This document shows positions 16,590 through 25,336 of a DNA stretch of 64,000 nucleotides, piece by piece (the first letter of the stretch is position 1; each line of letters starts with the position of its first letter). The notes under the pieces were generated by a model that ran no database searches, had not been told where the DNA came from, and saw only the letters and a list, made by a program, of their open reading frames with translations. The position numbers were made by a program, and so were the translations under genes. Source of the stretch: DATLLJ01 sp965229885 (lineage in GTDB: Bacteria; Acidobacteriota; Vicinamibacteria; Vicinamibacterales; CAVVIG01); contig CBDDJX010000003.1 of the NCBI GenBank assembly GCA_965229885.1, positions 1,426,001 through 1,490,000 on the forward strand, written 5' to 3'.

Positions 16590-16697
16590 CTCAACTAACT
16601 CACCCTCCGGGATTCCCGGTACGATTCAGAAAGTGGACTGATGAACCGATAGCGAAATTTACGCTTGGGGCTATATACTCCTTGAGGAGGGGTTTTG

Positions 16698-17087
16698 ATG
16701 AAGCAATTGATTCGCGTCGGTTTCGTCGTGGTGTTGATGGCGCTCAGCGCGTCGGCCACGTGGCTCGCAGCGCAGAACCTTTTCGGTGCGCCGAAGACCA
16801 TCATCCATGTCTCGATCATCCAGTGGAAGGAAGGCGTCTCCGCCGTCGACAAGCAGCAGGCGCTCAACGGGGTGAAGGAGATGGCCGCGAAGATTCCCGG
16901 TATGAAGAACGTCTGGACCAAGGCCCTGCGCGTGCAGCCTGAGGGCTATCACGACGCATTCGTGATCGAGTTCGAGGATCAGGCGGCCGCGGATCGGTAC
17001 GCGAAGGCGCCGGCGCACGACGCGTGGACGGAAGCGTTCCTGAAGATCCGCGAGGCCAGCATCTCTCCCCAGATCACGAACGAGTAA
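16698..17087 (+). CDS. Dabb (stress-responsive alpha/beta barrel) domain exported protein
   Basis: 129 residues from ATG 16698, behind a strong SD GAGGAGGGG (16684-16692). A TTG three bases upstream is less likely. Residues 1-26 form a signal peptide ending LAAQN. The mature part is one Dabb domain: IIHVSIIQWKEGVS is the first strand, GVKEMAAKIPGMKNVWTKAL the helix and second strand, and YHDAFVIEFEDQAAADRYAK the third strand and helix. Dabb domains are small ferredoxin-like barrels with varied and mostly unknown roles. TATACT at 16673 could be a -10 element. The gene starts only 69 bases after an IS right end. Confidence 0.85.
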   Translation: MKQLIRVGFVVVLMALSASATWLAAQNLFGAPKTIIHVSIIQWKEGVSAVDKQQALNGVKEMAAKIPGMKNVWTKALRVQPEGYHDAFVIEFEDQAAADRYAKAPAHDAWTEAFLKIREASISPQITNE

Positions 17088-17186
17088 CGGATCGCTCGGC
17101 CTCCAGGGCCACACCCAAGCCGTCGGCAATGCGGTTGACGAACGCGAAGTAGCTGACGATCGCGCACGCGTCGTCGACGCGACCAT
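17074..17186 (-). pseudogene. Carboxymuconolactone decarboxylase-like C-terminal scrap
   Basis: The minus strand encodes DDACAIVSYFAFVNRIADGLG followed by VALEAERS and a TGA at 17074. The segment xxAIVxYFxFVNRIADGLG is the conserved last helix of CMD/AhpD-type peroxidase-like proteins. The 5' part is missing, and the end overlaps the end of the Dabb gene on the opposite strand. Confidence 0.55.
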
Positions 17187-17309
17187 GGAGATCACGTCGT
17201 TCGAGCGGAATCGCAGCTACACGGTGACCCACTACAAGAGGGGAGTGCTTGGTAGGGGCGTGCGCATCGATACCATCTTCGCGTTCGAGCCAGTGTCCGC
17301 CCGTAGTGT
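17183..17309 (+). pseudogene. SRPBCC/polyketide-cyclase-like scrap
   Basis: The plus strand reads MEITSFERNRSYTVTHYKRG and IDTIFAFEPVSA. The YEITxFExxRSYTVTH-FxFEPV pattern belongs to SRPBCC (START-like) domains. Both ends are cut: it abuts the CMD scrap to the left and loses its frame to the right. The following 130 bases hold nothing recognisable. Confidence 0.5.
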
Positions 17310-17445
17310 TCCATTAATCGGCCGACCGATTTTGCACCGAAATCAGCGTTGTGTCGGTCGGTACTTCCTAGCGATCAAGTAGCGAAAGCAGCTGTCGCCA
17401 CGACTTGGAAGGTGCTCGGCTGATCGATGGGACACTACGCGGTCC

Positions 17446-18000
17446 TCAGAGACGGAAAAACCGTGGAACGTGAGCCTTGTATTCCTCGAAGTCCCGTCCG
17501 TACTTCTTTGTCAGCCACGGCTCTTCCAGAAACGGCGCACCGATGTAGAGGAGCGTCCACGCGGTCAGCAGCGAGTTCACCCGCGATGATTGGACAATGA
17601 GTCCCCAGCCGATCATGCCGATGATGGAAACGACATAAATCGGGTTGCGGCTCCACCGATAGACGCCCTCAGTCTTCAATCCCTGGGCTTCCCCGAACGC
17701 ATTGCGCCAATCGAGATAGTCGGTCCAGTAAAGCGCAAAGCCGAAACCCACCATCACCAAAGGGATGCCGGTGACATACTGCCAAGCGAATGATCTAGGT
17801 CCGCCAAAATCCAGGAATGATAGGGTGAGCAATCCTCCGAAAAACACCCGGAACAAAGTTCGGAAGGTCCGATATTGCCAACATTCAGCATTCGGCGGTG
17901 GCCAGAACTCGACGCCAGGACGAACGAATGCGAAGAACGACAATCCAGCGATGCCAAGCGCCGCACTGAAGCTGAGGATGTAAACGGAGATGCCAATCAT
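17446..18000 (-). CDS. ICMT/PEMT-like integral membrane methyltransferase
   Basis: 184 residues from ATG 18000. Four or five hydrophobic segments span the protein. The C-terminal part has GLKTEGVYRWSRNPIYVVSI, where GVYRWSRNPxY is the SAM-binding hallmark of isoprenylcysteine carboxyl methyltransferase and phospholipid N-methyltransferase families, and ends LEEPWLTKKYGRDFEEYKAH as in relatives. Substrate unknown. The ATG is four bases from a solo IS6-type terminal repeat (18005), and no SD precedes it. Its native 5' region may have been lost, and the start could originally have been elsewhere. Confidence 0.8.
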   Translation of the reverse strand: MIGISVYILSFSAALGIAGLSFFAFVRPGVEFWPPPNAECWQYRTFRTLFRVFFGGLLTLSFLDFGGPRSFAWQYVTGIPLVMVGFGFALYWTDYLDWRNAFGEAQGLKTEGVYRWSRNPIYVVSIIGMIGWGLIVQSSRVNSLLTAWTLLYIGAPFLEEPWLTKKYGRDFEEYKAHVPRFFRL

Positions 18001-18004
18001 GAGC

Positions 18005-18029
18005 GGGGCACTGTCGAGTTGACGAGAAG
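18005..18029 (+). repeat. Solo IS6-type terminal repeat
   Basis: GGGGCACTGTCGAGTTGACG and the next five bases differ at one position from the left end of the IS6-type element at 25337. No transposase follows. It marks an old IS6 deletion or excision junction directly upstream of the membrane methyltransferase gene. Confidence 0.6.
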
Positions 18030-18136
18030 CTAGCTGACCCGAACTACGTCCTCCCGCATAGTGCAACAAAGCGGCCGAGGGTAGCGAATCGCCGAAACAA
18101 GGCCGGTCTGGCGGCGGTTCTCAAGTAGCCTCCGTC

Positions 18137-19207
18137 ATGCCCGACGCTCTGCAATTCCTCGTGCTCACCGTCGCTGGCTGGGTCAACTGCCACCAAGAAG
18201 ATCTGATTGAGTATCTCCGGGAGGAAAATCGGATCCTGCGGGAGCACCTGGGCCCGCGTCCGCTTCGCCTGACCGACGCGCAGCGCCGTCGCCTCGCGGT
18301 GCGAGGGCAGCAACTCGGACGGCGGGCCTTGACGCAGGTTGCCGGCATCGTCACGCCTGACACGATTCTTCGCTGGTACCGGCGACTGATCGCCAGGAAG
18401 TACGACGGGAGCCCCCGCAGAAGTCGAGGCCGACCGATGACGCCTCGGGAGATCGCCGAGCTCGTGGTGTGGATGGCGGGCGAGAATCCGACGTGGGGCT
18501 ACACGCGGATCCGCGGCGCACTCGCCAACCTCGGCCACGACATCGCCCGGAACACGGTGAAGCGGATCCTGCGCGACCACGGGGTCGACCCGGCTCCCGA
18601 GCGGGCCCGACGAACGCCGTGGAAGACGTTCTTGCAGGCGCATTGGGAGGGGCTGGCGGCCTGCGATCTGTTCACGGTGGAGGTGCTCACACTGGCGGGT
18701 CTCAGGCGGTGCCTCGTCTTCTTCGTGATCGAGCTGAAGACTCGTCGAGTGACCATCGCAGGAATTCACCCGCAGCCGTGCGGGACGTGGATGGAGCAGA
18801 TGGCCCGTAATCTGACCGACAGCATCGACGGCTTCCTGCGGACTGCGCGCCAGCTGATTCACGATCGAGATCCCCTGTTCACGCGTGTCTTTGCTGAGAT
18901 CCTCACGAGCGCTGGCGTCCAGCCGATTCGGCTGCCGCCCAAGAGTCCGAATCTCAACGCCTATGCCGAGCGGTTCGTGCGGTCGATTAAAGAGGAGTGT
19001 CTCACTCGCGTCGTGCCGCTCGGCGAGGGTCACTTACGCCTCATCGTCCACGAGTACGTCGAGCACTACCATCGCGAGAGAAACCACCAGGGACTCGAGG
19101 ACCAGCTCCTGCAACGCGCGCCACCTCCGGTACGCCAGGACGCCGACGTTCAGCGGCGGCAGCGTCTCGGCGGACTCCTCAGTTTCTACCATCAAAAAGC
19201 CGCATGA
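18137..19207 (+). CDS. Integrase-core (rve) DDE transposase, intact
   Basis: 356 residues from ATG 18137. An N-terminal coiled region (EYLREENRILREHLG) is followed by a helix-turn-helix with TILRWYRRLIARKYDGS and by the rve core. The triad is Asp in ACDLFTVEVL, Asp in LIHDRDPLF, and Glu in NAYAERFVRSIKEE. RNHQGL and the tail LGGLLSFYHQKAA complete the family pattern. A deleted relative lies at 10669-11229. I could not define terminal inverted repeats in the 130 bases before or the 60 bases after it, so the element's limits are unknown. Confidence 0.85.
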   Translation: MPDALQFLVLTVAGWVNCHQEDLIEYLREENRILREHLGPRPLRLTDAQRRRLAVRGQQLGRRALTQVAGIVTPDTILRWYRRLIARKYDGSPRRSRGRPMTPREIAELVVWMAGENPTWGYTRIRGALANLGHDIARNTVKRILRDHGVDPAPERARRTPWKTFLQAHWEGLAACDLFTVEVLTLAGLRRCLVFFVIELKTRRVTIAGIHPQPCGTWMEQMARNLTDSIDGFLRTARQLIHDRDPLFTRVFAEILTSAGVQPIRLPPKSPNLNAYAERFVRSIKEECLTRVVPLGEGHLRLIVHEYVEHYHRERNHQGLEDQLLQRAPPPVRQDADVQRRQRLGGLLSFYHQKAA

Positions 19208-19258
19208 GTGCTCGGCCCATTAATCGCACCTTACGACGACGCACTTGTGAATGTCGCG

Positions 19259-20248
19259 TTAACGTCTTGTCGCGGTGCCGGCCGGCTCGTACAGGTGGCA
19301 GGCGACGAAGCGATCGGGCCCGGTGTCGGCCGCGGCGCGCCACTCCGGCGTCACGCTCCGGCACACGTCCATGACCTGCGGGCACCGGGAGGCGAAGCGG
19401 CAGCCGGCGCCAATATTGATGGGCGAGGCAATCTCGCCGGTAATCGGGATGGTGGCGCGGTCGCGCTCCGAGCGCGGATCGGGCTCGGGATTCGAGGCGA
19501 CGAGCATCTGCGTGTAGGGGTGCAGCGGCCTCGCGTACACCTCTTCGCTCGGGCCGATCTCTACAAGGGAGCCCAGGTACATGACGGCCATGCGGTCTGA
19601 CAGGTACCGCACCATCGAGAGATCGTGGGCGATGAATAGCAACGTCAGACCCAGCGAGGCCTTGAGCTCGCCGAGTAGACGCACGATCTGCGCCTGCACC
19701 GAGACATCGAGCGCCGAGATCGGTTCGTCGCAGACGACGAACGTCGGCTTCAGGATCAGCGCCCGTGCGATCCCAACCCGCTGCCGTTGGCCGCCGGATA
19801 GCTCGTGCGGATAGCGGGCGGCGTATCCGCGCTCGAGGCCGACGCGCTCGAGCCATCCGTCCACCTCGTCGCGAACCGCGGTGCTGCTCGTACCAGCCTG
19901 TAGCCGCACGCCTTCGCCGATGATCTCTCCTACCGTCATCCTGGGGTTCAGGCTCGAGTAGGGATCCTGGAAGATCATCTGCATCCGGCGCGCGTAACGC
20001 TGGAAGTCTGCAGGCTCGTAGCGCTGCGGTAGCTTTTCGCCTTCCAGGTACACTTCGCCGGCCGTTTTGGCGTGCAGGCCCACCAGTGTCTTGCCAAAAG
20101 TGGACTTGCCCGACCCGCTCTCGCCCACGAGGCCCACGATCTCCTTTTCGGCGATCGACAGCGACACGTCGTCCACGGCGTGAACGGTCTGCCCGCGGGC
20201 AATTCGAAAGTGCTTCGTGACGCCTCGGGCGTCAATCAGCGGAATCAC
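19259..20248 (-). CDS. oppF: Oligopeptide/dipeptide ABC transporter ATP-binding protein (OppF-like)
   Basis: 329 residues. Walker A is GLVGESGSGKST, the Q-loop MIFQDPYSSLNPRM, the signature LSGGQRQRVGIARAL and Walker B FVVCDEPISALDVS. The C-terminal CRFASRCPQVMDVC supplies the cysteines of the oligo_HPY region found in peptide and nickel transporters. It is the second ATPase of the importer and last gene of the operon oppA-B-C-D-F. Its ATG overlaps the oppD stop by four bases. Uptake of peptides is known for the family, though the ligand here is not. Confidence 0.92.
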   Translation of the reverse strand: MIPLIDARGVTKHFRIARGQTVHAVDDVSLSIAEKEIVGLVGESGSGKSTFGKTLVGLHAKTAGEVYLEGEKLPQRYEPADFQRYARRMQMIFQDPYSSLNPRMTVGEIIGEGVRLQAGTSSTAVRDEVDGWLERVGLERGYAARYPHELSGGQRQRVGIARALILKPTFVVCDEPISALDVSVQAQIVRLLGELKASLGLTLLFIAHDLSMVRYLSDRMAVMYLGSLVEIGPSEEVYARPLHPYTQMLVASNPEPDPRSERDRATIPITGEIASPINIGAGCRFASRCPQVMDVCRSVTPEWRAAADTGPDRFVACHLYEPAGTATRR

Positions 20249-21285
20249 GCGCGGCCTCGGCGGTAGAGATCAGGCGCCGCGTTCGGTGCGTCAGGGTGGT
20301 GCAGCCAGCACATAGCGTCGTGCCGGGGCCCAACGTCGAAGCGAGTCGGATGTGTGGGCCCACAAAGACGCATCGCGTGCGGGCAACGGGCGAAGTAGCC
20401 GCAGCCCGCCGGCGGAGCGAATAGGTCCGGCGGCGTACCTTCGATCGGCGTCAGGCCCACGGCTTTCGATGTCGTGCTGCTCGGCATCGCCCCCTTGAGC
20501 CCAAGCGTGTAGGGATGTGCCGCTCGGTAGAACACATCGTCTACGCTCCCTTTCTCGATGATCTCGCCGGCATACATGACCGAAACGTCATCGGCCATGC
20601 GCGCGACCACGCCGAGATCGTGGGTGATGAGCACGATGGCCATGCCGTTCTTGGCCTGCAGTTCTTTGAGCAGGTCCAGGATCTGCGCCTGGATCGTGAC
20701 GTCGAGCGCTGTGGTCGGCTCGTCCGCGATGAGCACGGCCGGCTCGCACGCAATGGCCATGGCGATCATGGCTCGCTGCAACATGCCGCCGGAAAATACG
20801 AAGGGATACTGCCTGGCGCGCTTCTCCGCCTCCGGGATGTTGGCCTGCGCCAGCACTTCGACGGCGTGGTCGAAGGCCTGCCGCTTGGAATACCCGCGAT
20901 GCACCTGTAGCGTCTCCGCGATCTGATCGCCCACCCTCATCGTCGGGTTGAGCGCGCTCATCGGGTCCTGAAAGATCATCCCCACACGGTTGCCGCGGAT
21001 GTCCTTACCGTTGACGATCTTCTGCCGGATCACGTCCACGCCGTCGAGCAGCGCCGTGCCGCTCGTGATGCGGCCTGGCGGCATCGGCGTCAGGCCCAAG
21101 ATGCTCTGCACGGACACCGACTTGCCGCAGCCCGACTCTCCGACGATCGCTAGCGTTTTCCCCGCATGGACACTGAAGCTTGCGCCGCGCACCGCTTTGA
21201 CGACCCCGCCGTAGGTGTCGAACTCGACGTGGAGGTCAGCCACGTCGAGAATCGGCGACGCATCGAGGGAAGGCGAGCCGGTCAT
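20245..21285 (-). CDS. oppD: Oligopeptide/dipeptide ABC transporter ATP-binding protein (OppD-like)
   Basis: 346 residues from ATG 21285, which overlaps the oppC stop (ATGA); the frame is open further upstream, but that part only shadows oppC. Walker A AIVGESGCGKSVS, Q-loop MIFQDPMSALNPTM, signature variant FSGGMLQRAMIAMA and Walker B LIADEPTTALDVT are all present, and the C-terminal CGYFARCPHAMRLC is the oligo_HPY cysteine cluster. The signature has Met-Leu where most have Gln-Arg, a common variant in OppD. It pairs with OppF to drive import. Confidence 0.92.
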   Translation of the reverse strand: MTGSPSLDASPILDVADLHVEFDTYGGVVKAVRGASFSVHAGKTLAIVGESGCGKSVSVQSILGLTPMPPGRITSGTALLDGVDVIRQKIVNGKDIRGNRVGMIFQDPMSALNPTMRVGDQIAETLQVHRGYSKRQAFDHAVEVLAQANIPEAEKRARQYPFVFSGGMLQRAMIAMAIACEPAVLIADEPTTALDVTIQAQILDLLKELQAKNGMAIVLITHDLGVVARMADDVSVMYAGEIIEKGSVDDVFYRAAHPYTLGLKGAMPSSTTSKAVGLTPIEGTPPDLFAPPAGCGYFARCPHAMRLCGPTHPTRFDVGPRHDAMCWLHHPDAPNAAPDLYRRGRA

Positions 21286-22673
21286 TCTCGTCCTCGCATG
21301 CGCACGTCGAGCGCGTCGCGAAGCCCGTCGCCGAGCAGGTTGAAGGCCAGCACCGTCACGCTGATGAAGGCCGCCGGAAAGATCAGCTCGTGCGGGTGCG
21401 AAAGCATCGTGCGGATACCCTCGTTGGCCATGCTGCCCCATGACGCGGTCGGCGGCGCGACGCCCATGCCGATGAACGAGAGAAACGCCTCGGTGAAGAT
21501 GGCGCTTGGGACGGCGAACGTGAGCGTGACGAGGATCACGCCCAACGTATTGGGAATCATGTGGCGGAACACGAGGTAGCCGGTCCTCGCGCCAAGCAGC
21601 TGTGACGCTGAGACGTAACCCTCCTGGCGAATCTGCAGGATCTGTCCTCGCACGAGCCTGGCCGTGGCCGGCCAGCCAAGGATGACCAGCGCCACGAGCA
21701 TGGGAAAGACCCCGCTCTCTCCCGGTCCGATGCCGAAGGCGATCTTGAAGAGGATCATGAAGAGGAGAAACGGCAGTGCAATCACGAACTCCGCGAAGCG
21801 CATGAGGAGTTGATCGACCCGTCCGCCAAGGAATCCCGCCACGCTGCCGTAGATGATCCCGATCAGTACGAACAGGAGCGGTGAGACAACGCCGATGAAG
21901 AGCGAGACCCGCGCCCCGGACGCCAGCCGCGCCAGCATGTCGCGGCCCAGGTAGTCGGTGCCAAGGGGATGAAAGGGCAGTGTGAGTTCGTCGCCGACAT
22001 TGAGCGCCGTGGCTTCCGACGCCCAACCGAGCGCCAGCGCTTCATCCGCGGAGACCGTGCGGACGGTATCGACGACGAGGGTTGCATACTCGTTCTGCTC
22101 TGCGTGGTTTGCGTCGAGGACGACGACCGAATACCAGTAGCGCTCCGGTCCAAGATCCAGCCGGTCCTCGTAACTCACACGGTTCGCCCCGAGCACATCA
22201 CCAAGTGGAAGACCAAGCGCCCGGTCTGGTGCCGGGTCGTAGACGCTGCGGTAAATCACGTAACCGCTCGCGCCGACGACCGGCTCCCACACCAGCCGAA
22301 TGGTCTGGGTGGTCGCCGGTTCCGCCAGGTGCAGGTTGGTGACGACCGGGCCCGACTGGGTGGGCTCCGCCGTGACGCCCGCCCATGGAGTGCTGGGCTC
22401 GACCATTAGCGCCGTGGTGGGGAGCGATGGTGGCTGACTGATCTGGTTGACGTCCTGGGCGGCCGGGTCCACGCGCCACACTGAGGGGCCCGCCAGCGCA
22501 AACGCGGTGAGGCCGATGATGATGCCGAGGGACGCCGTCGCGCGCCAGTTGCCTTTGAGGCGGCGCACAGCGTCCTGCCAGTACGACAGCGACGGGCGCG
22601 AGATGGCACGGACCTGGCGCTCGACGATGGCCGGCTCGAAGTCAGAAGGCGCGAATTCCTCGACTGCGCTCAT
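21282..22673 (-). CDS. oppC: Peptide ABC transporter permease (OppC-like) with FnIII-like insertion
   Basis: 463 residues from ATG 22673 (a TTG at 22691 is in frame but overlaps oppB). OppC proteins are usually about 300 residues. Here TM1 (ASLGIIIGLTAFALAGPSVW) is followed by about 150 extra residues before the standard core. The insertion has the look of a fibronectin type III domain: TQTIRLVWEPVVGASGYVIY, then YEDRLDLGPERYWYSVVVLD. The core then resumes with FHPLGTDYLGRDMLARLASG and the EAA loop EGYVSASQLLGARTGYLVF. The insertion should face the periplasm, near the substrate-binding protein. Confidence 0.88.
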   Translation of the reverse strand: MSAVEEFAPSDFEPAIVERQVRAISRPSLSYWQDAVRRLKGNWRATASLGIIIGLTAFALAGPSVWRVDPAAQDVNQISQPPSLPTTALMVEPSTPWAGVTAEPTQSGPVVTNLHLAEPATTQTIRLVWEPVVGASGYVIYRSVYDPAPDRALGLPLGDVLGANRVSYEDRLDLGPERYWYSVVVLDANHAEQNEYATLVVDTVRTVSADEALALGWASEATALNVGDELTLPFHPLGTDYLGRDMLARLASGARVSLFIGVVSPLLFVLIGIIYGSVAGFLGGRVDQLLMRFAEFVIALPFLLFMILFKIAFGIGPGESGVFPMLVALVILGWPATARLVRGQILQIRQEGYVSASQLLGARTGYLVFRHMIPNTLGVILVTLTFAVPSAIFTEAFLSFIGMGVAPPTASWGSMANEGIRTMLSHPHELIFPAAFISVTVLAFNLLGDGLRDALDVRMRGRE

Positions 22674-22683
22674 CGTCTGACTC

Positions 22684-23616
22684 TCACTCAAGCCTCACGC
22701 GCGGGTCGATCAAGCCGTACAGCAGATCCACTACGATGACCATGAAGACCAGGAACCCGCCGTAGAAGACCGTGGTGCCCATGATCACCGTGTAGTCGAG
22801 CTGCTGCACTGACTGGACGAAACTGCGGCCGAGCCCTGGGATGGCGAACACCAGTTCCACGACGAAGCCCCCCGTGGTGATCGCGGCAATCGCCGGCCCA
22901 AGCACTGTGACGACCGGCAGGACCGCGTTGCGGAGCTGGTGCCTCAGGAAGATACGTGTCGGCGGCAGGCCCTTGGCTCTGGCGGTTCGGATGAAATCGG
23001 AGCCCGTGATTTCGAGCATCGACGAGCGCATCAGCCGTGTGAGGTAGGCCATGGTGCCGAGCCCCAGGACCATCGACGGTACGATCATGTGGCGGATCGA
23101 GCCCCAGCCGGCCACAGGGAGGAGCGAGAAACCCAGCCAGGCATTGATGTCGACGAGCGCGAGTTGACCCAGCGCGGCGACTACGAAGCTCGGCACCGAG
23201 ATGCCGAGAATGACCAGAAACGTGATGACGAGGTCAGGGAGACGGTTGCGGTAAATCGCGGTCAGCGCGCCCCAGAGCACGCCGCCGAACGCAGCGAATG
23301 CCACAGCCAGGATGCCGAGCGTGGCAGAGACCGGGAAGCTCTCGCGAATGATGTCGTTGACGCTGCGGTTCTCCTGGGTGAAGGAGATGCCGAAATCGCC
23401 GCGGAGCATGTTTCCGAGAAAGACGACGTACTGTTCTGTCACCGGTCGGTCGAGCCCGTAGCGCTCCTGCAGATTGCGCTGGATTTGTTCCGTCGTGGCT
23501 TTCTGACCAGCGAGCGGGTCGCCCGGCACCGAGTGCATCGCGATGAAGGTCGCGGTCGCGATGAACCAGACCGTGACGATGCCCTGGATGATGCGCTTGA
23601 AGGTATAGACCAGCAC
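22684..23616 (-). CDS. oppB: Peptide ABC transporter permease (OppB-like)
   Basis: 310 residues from GTG 23616, eight bases past the oppA stop; the frame is open further upstream only within oppA. The protein has the six-TM OppB layout: TFKRIIQGIVTVWFIATATF is TM1, the long periplasmic segment has LQERYGLDRPVTEQYVVFLG, and the EAA-type loop is DFIRTARAKGLPPTRIFLRH. It ends VDLLYGLIDPRVRLE, a typical OppB/DppB C-terminus. It forms the membrane channel with OppC. No strong SD is seen; translation is probably coupled to oppA. Confidence 0.9.
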   Translation of the reverse strand: MLVYTFKRIIQGIVTVWFIATATFIAMHSVPGDPLAGQKATTEQIQRNLQERYGLDRPVTEQYVVFLGNMLRGDFGISFTQENRSVNDIIRESFPVSATLGILAVAFAAFGGVLWGALTAIYRNRLPDLVITFLVILGISVPSFVVAALGQLALVDINAWLGFSLLPVAGWGSIRHMIVPSMVLGLGTMAYLTRLMRSSMLEITGSDFIRTARAKGLPPTRIFLRHQLRNAVLPVVTVLGPAIAAITTGGFVVELVFAIPGLGRSFVQSVQQLDYTVIMGTTVFYGGFLVFMVIVVDLLYGLIDPRVRLE

Positions 23617-23623
23617 TGGTGCG

Positions 23624-25324
23624 CTACGGATTCTCGACGAGGTACGCGTTGGTGTAGTCTGGGTCGGTTCCAACGGCTCGGCGCACGACCCCTTTGAGTT
23701 CTGGGACCTGCACGTAGACGCGGCCGCGTTCGTAGTTCGGCAGATGCACCGCGTCCTCGATCATGATGCGCTGGATCTCGCCGAACGCATCCATCCGGGT
23801 ACGAGGGTCGAGAGAGCTCTGCGAAATCCGCACCTGATCGTCGAGCTCGGGGTTGTTGTAGAGGCCTCGGTTGTTGCCGTTCCACGAGGCGTACAGGTCC
23901 CCATAGGTGAGAGGGTCTGAAAAGTCTGGCCCCCAGCCGGCCGAGACCATATCAAAGTCACCGACGCTCGTCTTCTGTAGCCGCTGTTTGAAAATCTGCT
24001 TGTCGATCCTGAGTTCAATGCCCAGGGTTCGCATGAACAGGCTCTGGAAATACTCCGCTTGCTTGTTGGCGCCCGGTGAATCGTCCGTCAGGAGCACAAG
24101 CGGTGGGATGTCGCTGAGGCCAAGCTCCCGCTTGGCGAGCTCGAGATGCTCGCGGGCCTGCGCTAGGTCCGGAGTGATCGTGGGCGGAGGGTACTCCTGG
24201 CGAAACAGATCCTTGACACCAGTCAGCCACGCCGGGAAAAGGGATACGGCGGGCCGATTCCCAGGGATCGCGATGACCTTGTTGACGAGTTCGCTTGGAT
24301 CGTTGACGAGCTGCAGCGCCTTGCGAAGGTGACGGTTACCTGTGACCCGCTCGGGACGGAAGTTGAAGTCCAGGTACCAGAGCGAACCGTCGTCGTATCG
24401 ACCGACGTTCCACCGAAGCTTCATGGCTTCGTCGAGCTGTTCGCTGCCGAGTCCCGCCGACACGATGGAGCCGTCCTTGAACAGGTTGACGACAGCCGTT
24501 GTGTCGGATGTGACGTACGGCATGTCGATCGCGTTCAGCTGAATCGCGTCCCGATTCCAGTACTGTGGGTTCTTCTCCAGTCGTACGTGCGCGCCATGGA
24601 CCCAGCGCGTCATCGAGAACGGTCCGTTGAAGATCAGGTCGGCGGCATCGGCGCCGTAGCGGCCGTCGCGGCTCGTGTAGAAGTCTTCCCGAATCGGGTA
24701 GTAGAGTCCGAACGCGACCAGCTTGTCGAAGAATGCGACAGGACGTTCAAACTCCACCTCGAGCACGCGGTCGCTCACGGCTCTGACGCCAAGCCGGTCC
24801 GGCGGCATCTGTTTCGAGTTGATGGCCTCCGCGTTCTTCACGTAGTAGAGGATGAATGCGTACTGGGAGGCAGTGGCCGGGTTTACGACGTTCCGCCACG
24901 CGAAGACAAAGTCGTGCGCGGTAACCGGTTTCCCGTCGCTCCATCGCGCGTCTTCGCGTAGCCAGAACGTGGCGCCCTCTGGCCGGATGTCCCACCGTTC
25001 GGCAACCCCAGGGGCGAGCTGGTTATTGGCATCATATTTCAACAACCCTTCCATGACGTGTCCGAGGACGAAAAAACTGATCGCGTCGGTGGACCGCGTG
25101 GAATCGAGTTGCGGCGGTTCGTTATTGAGGAACGTCGTGATCGTCTTCGTCTCGAAATCGATTGCGCTCCTGGCACTCGAGCCACCGCCGGTGAGCGACG
25201 ATGCCCACGCGAGCGCCACCATGAGCGCGATGAAGCCGGCTGTTCCGGCGACGCCCAGCCAGGCCAGCTGTCGCACCGCCGCGCGGCTCATGGGATCGCG
25301 ATAGGTGGGCGATGGTTCCCTCAT
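23624..25324 (-). CDS. oppA: Peptide ABC transporter substrate-binding protein (OppA-like, SBP_bac_5)
   Basis: 566 residues from ATG 25324, or 555 from ATG 25291 (MSRAAVRQLAWLGVAG), which would give a cleaner N-terminal membrane segment. After the hydrophobic segment come FLNNEPPQLDSTRSTDAISF and VAERWDIRPEGATFWLREDA, the SBP_bac_5 start. RWSDGKPVTAHDFVFAWRNV is the family signature. The C-terminal lobe has GWGPDFSDPLTYGDLY. Without a lipobox it is anchored by the uncleaved segment or periplasmic. The start lies only 12 bases from the end of an IS6-type element, which has displaced the native promoter. Confidence 0.9.
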   Translation of the reverse strand: MREPSPTYRDPMSRAAVRQLAWLGVAGTAGFIALMVALAWASSLTGGGSSARSAIDFETKTITTFLNNEPPQLDSTRSTDAISFFVLGHVMEGLLKYDANNQLAPGVAERWDIRPEGATFWLREDARWSDGKPVTAHDFVFAWRNVVNPATASQYAFILYYVKNAEAINSKQMPPDRLGVRAVSDRVLEVEFERPVAFFDKLVAFGLYYPIREDFYTSRDGRYGADAADLIFNGPFSMTRWVHGAHVRLEKNPQYWNRDAIQLNAIDMPYVTSDTTAVVNLFKDGSIVSAGLGSEQLDEAMKLRWNVGRYDDGSLWYLDFNFRPERVTGNRHLRKALQLVNDPSELVNKVIAIPGNRPAVSLFPAWLTGVKDLFRQEYPPPTITPDLAQAREHLELAKRELGLSDIPPLVLLTDDSPGANKQAEYFQSLFMRTLGIELRIDKQIFKQRLQKTSVGDFDMVSAGWGPDFSDPLTYGDLYASWNGNNRGLYNNPELDDQVRISQSSLDPRTRMDAFGEIQRIMIEDAVHLPNYERGRVYVQVPELKGVVRRAVGTDPDYTNAYLVENP

Positions 25325-25336
25325 GGTTCGATCATA

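Larger units (their letters stand above)
15321..16628 (+). mobile_element. IS3-family element, defective copy 2 (1308 bp)
   Basis: Same length, ends and lesions as the copy at 11710-13017, with only a handful of substitutions (for example GTTCCG versus GTCCCG in orfA). Left end TGAATCGTACCGGG at 15321; its inverse ends at 16628. The flanks GAG and GAA do not make a convincing target duplication. It interrupts the gene remnant at 15141. Confidence 0.9.

Noticed and set aside
20245..22026. 593-codon frame suggesting a fused OppC-OppD protein
   Set aside because: The first 247 codons are an out-of-frame shadow of oppC; the ATP-binding protein starts at ATG 21285 with an ATGA overlap.
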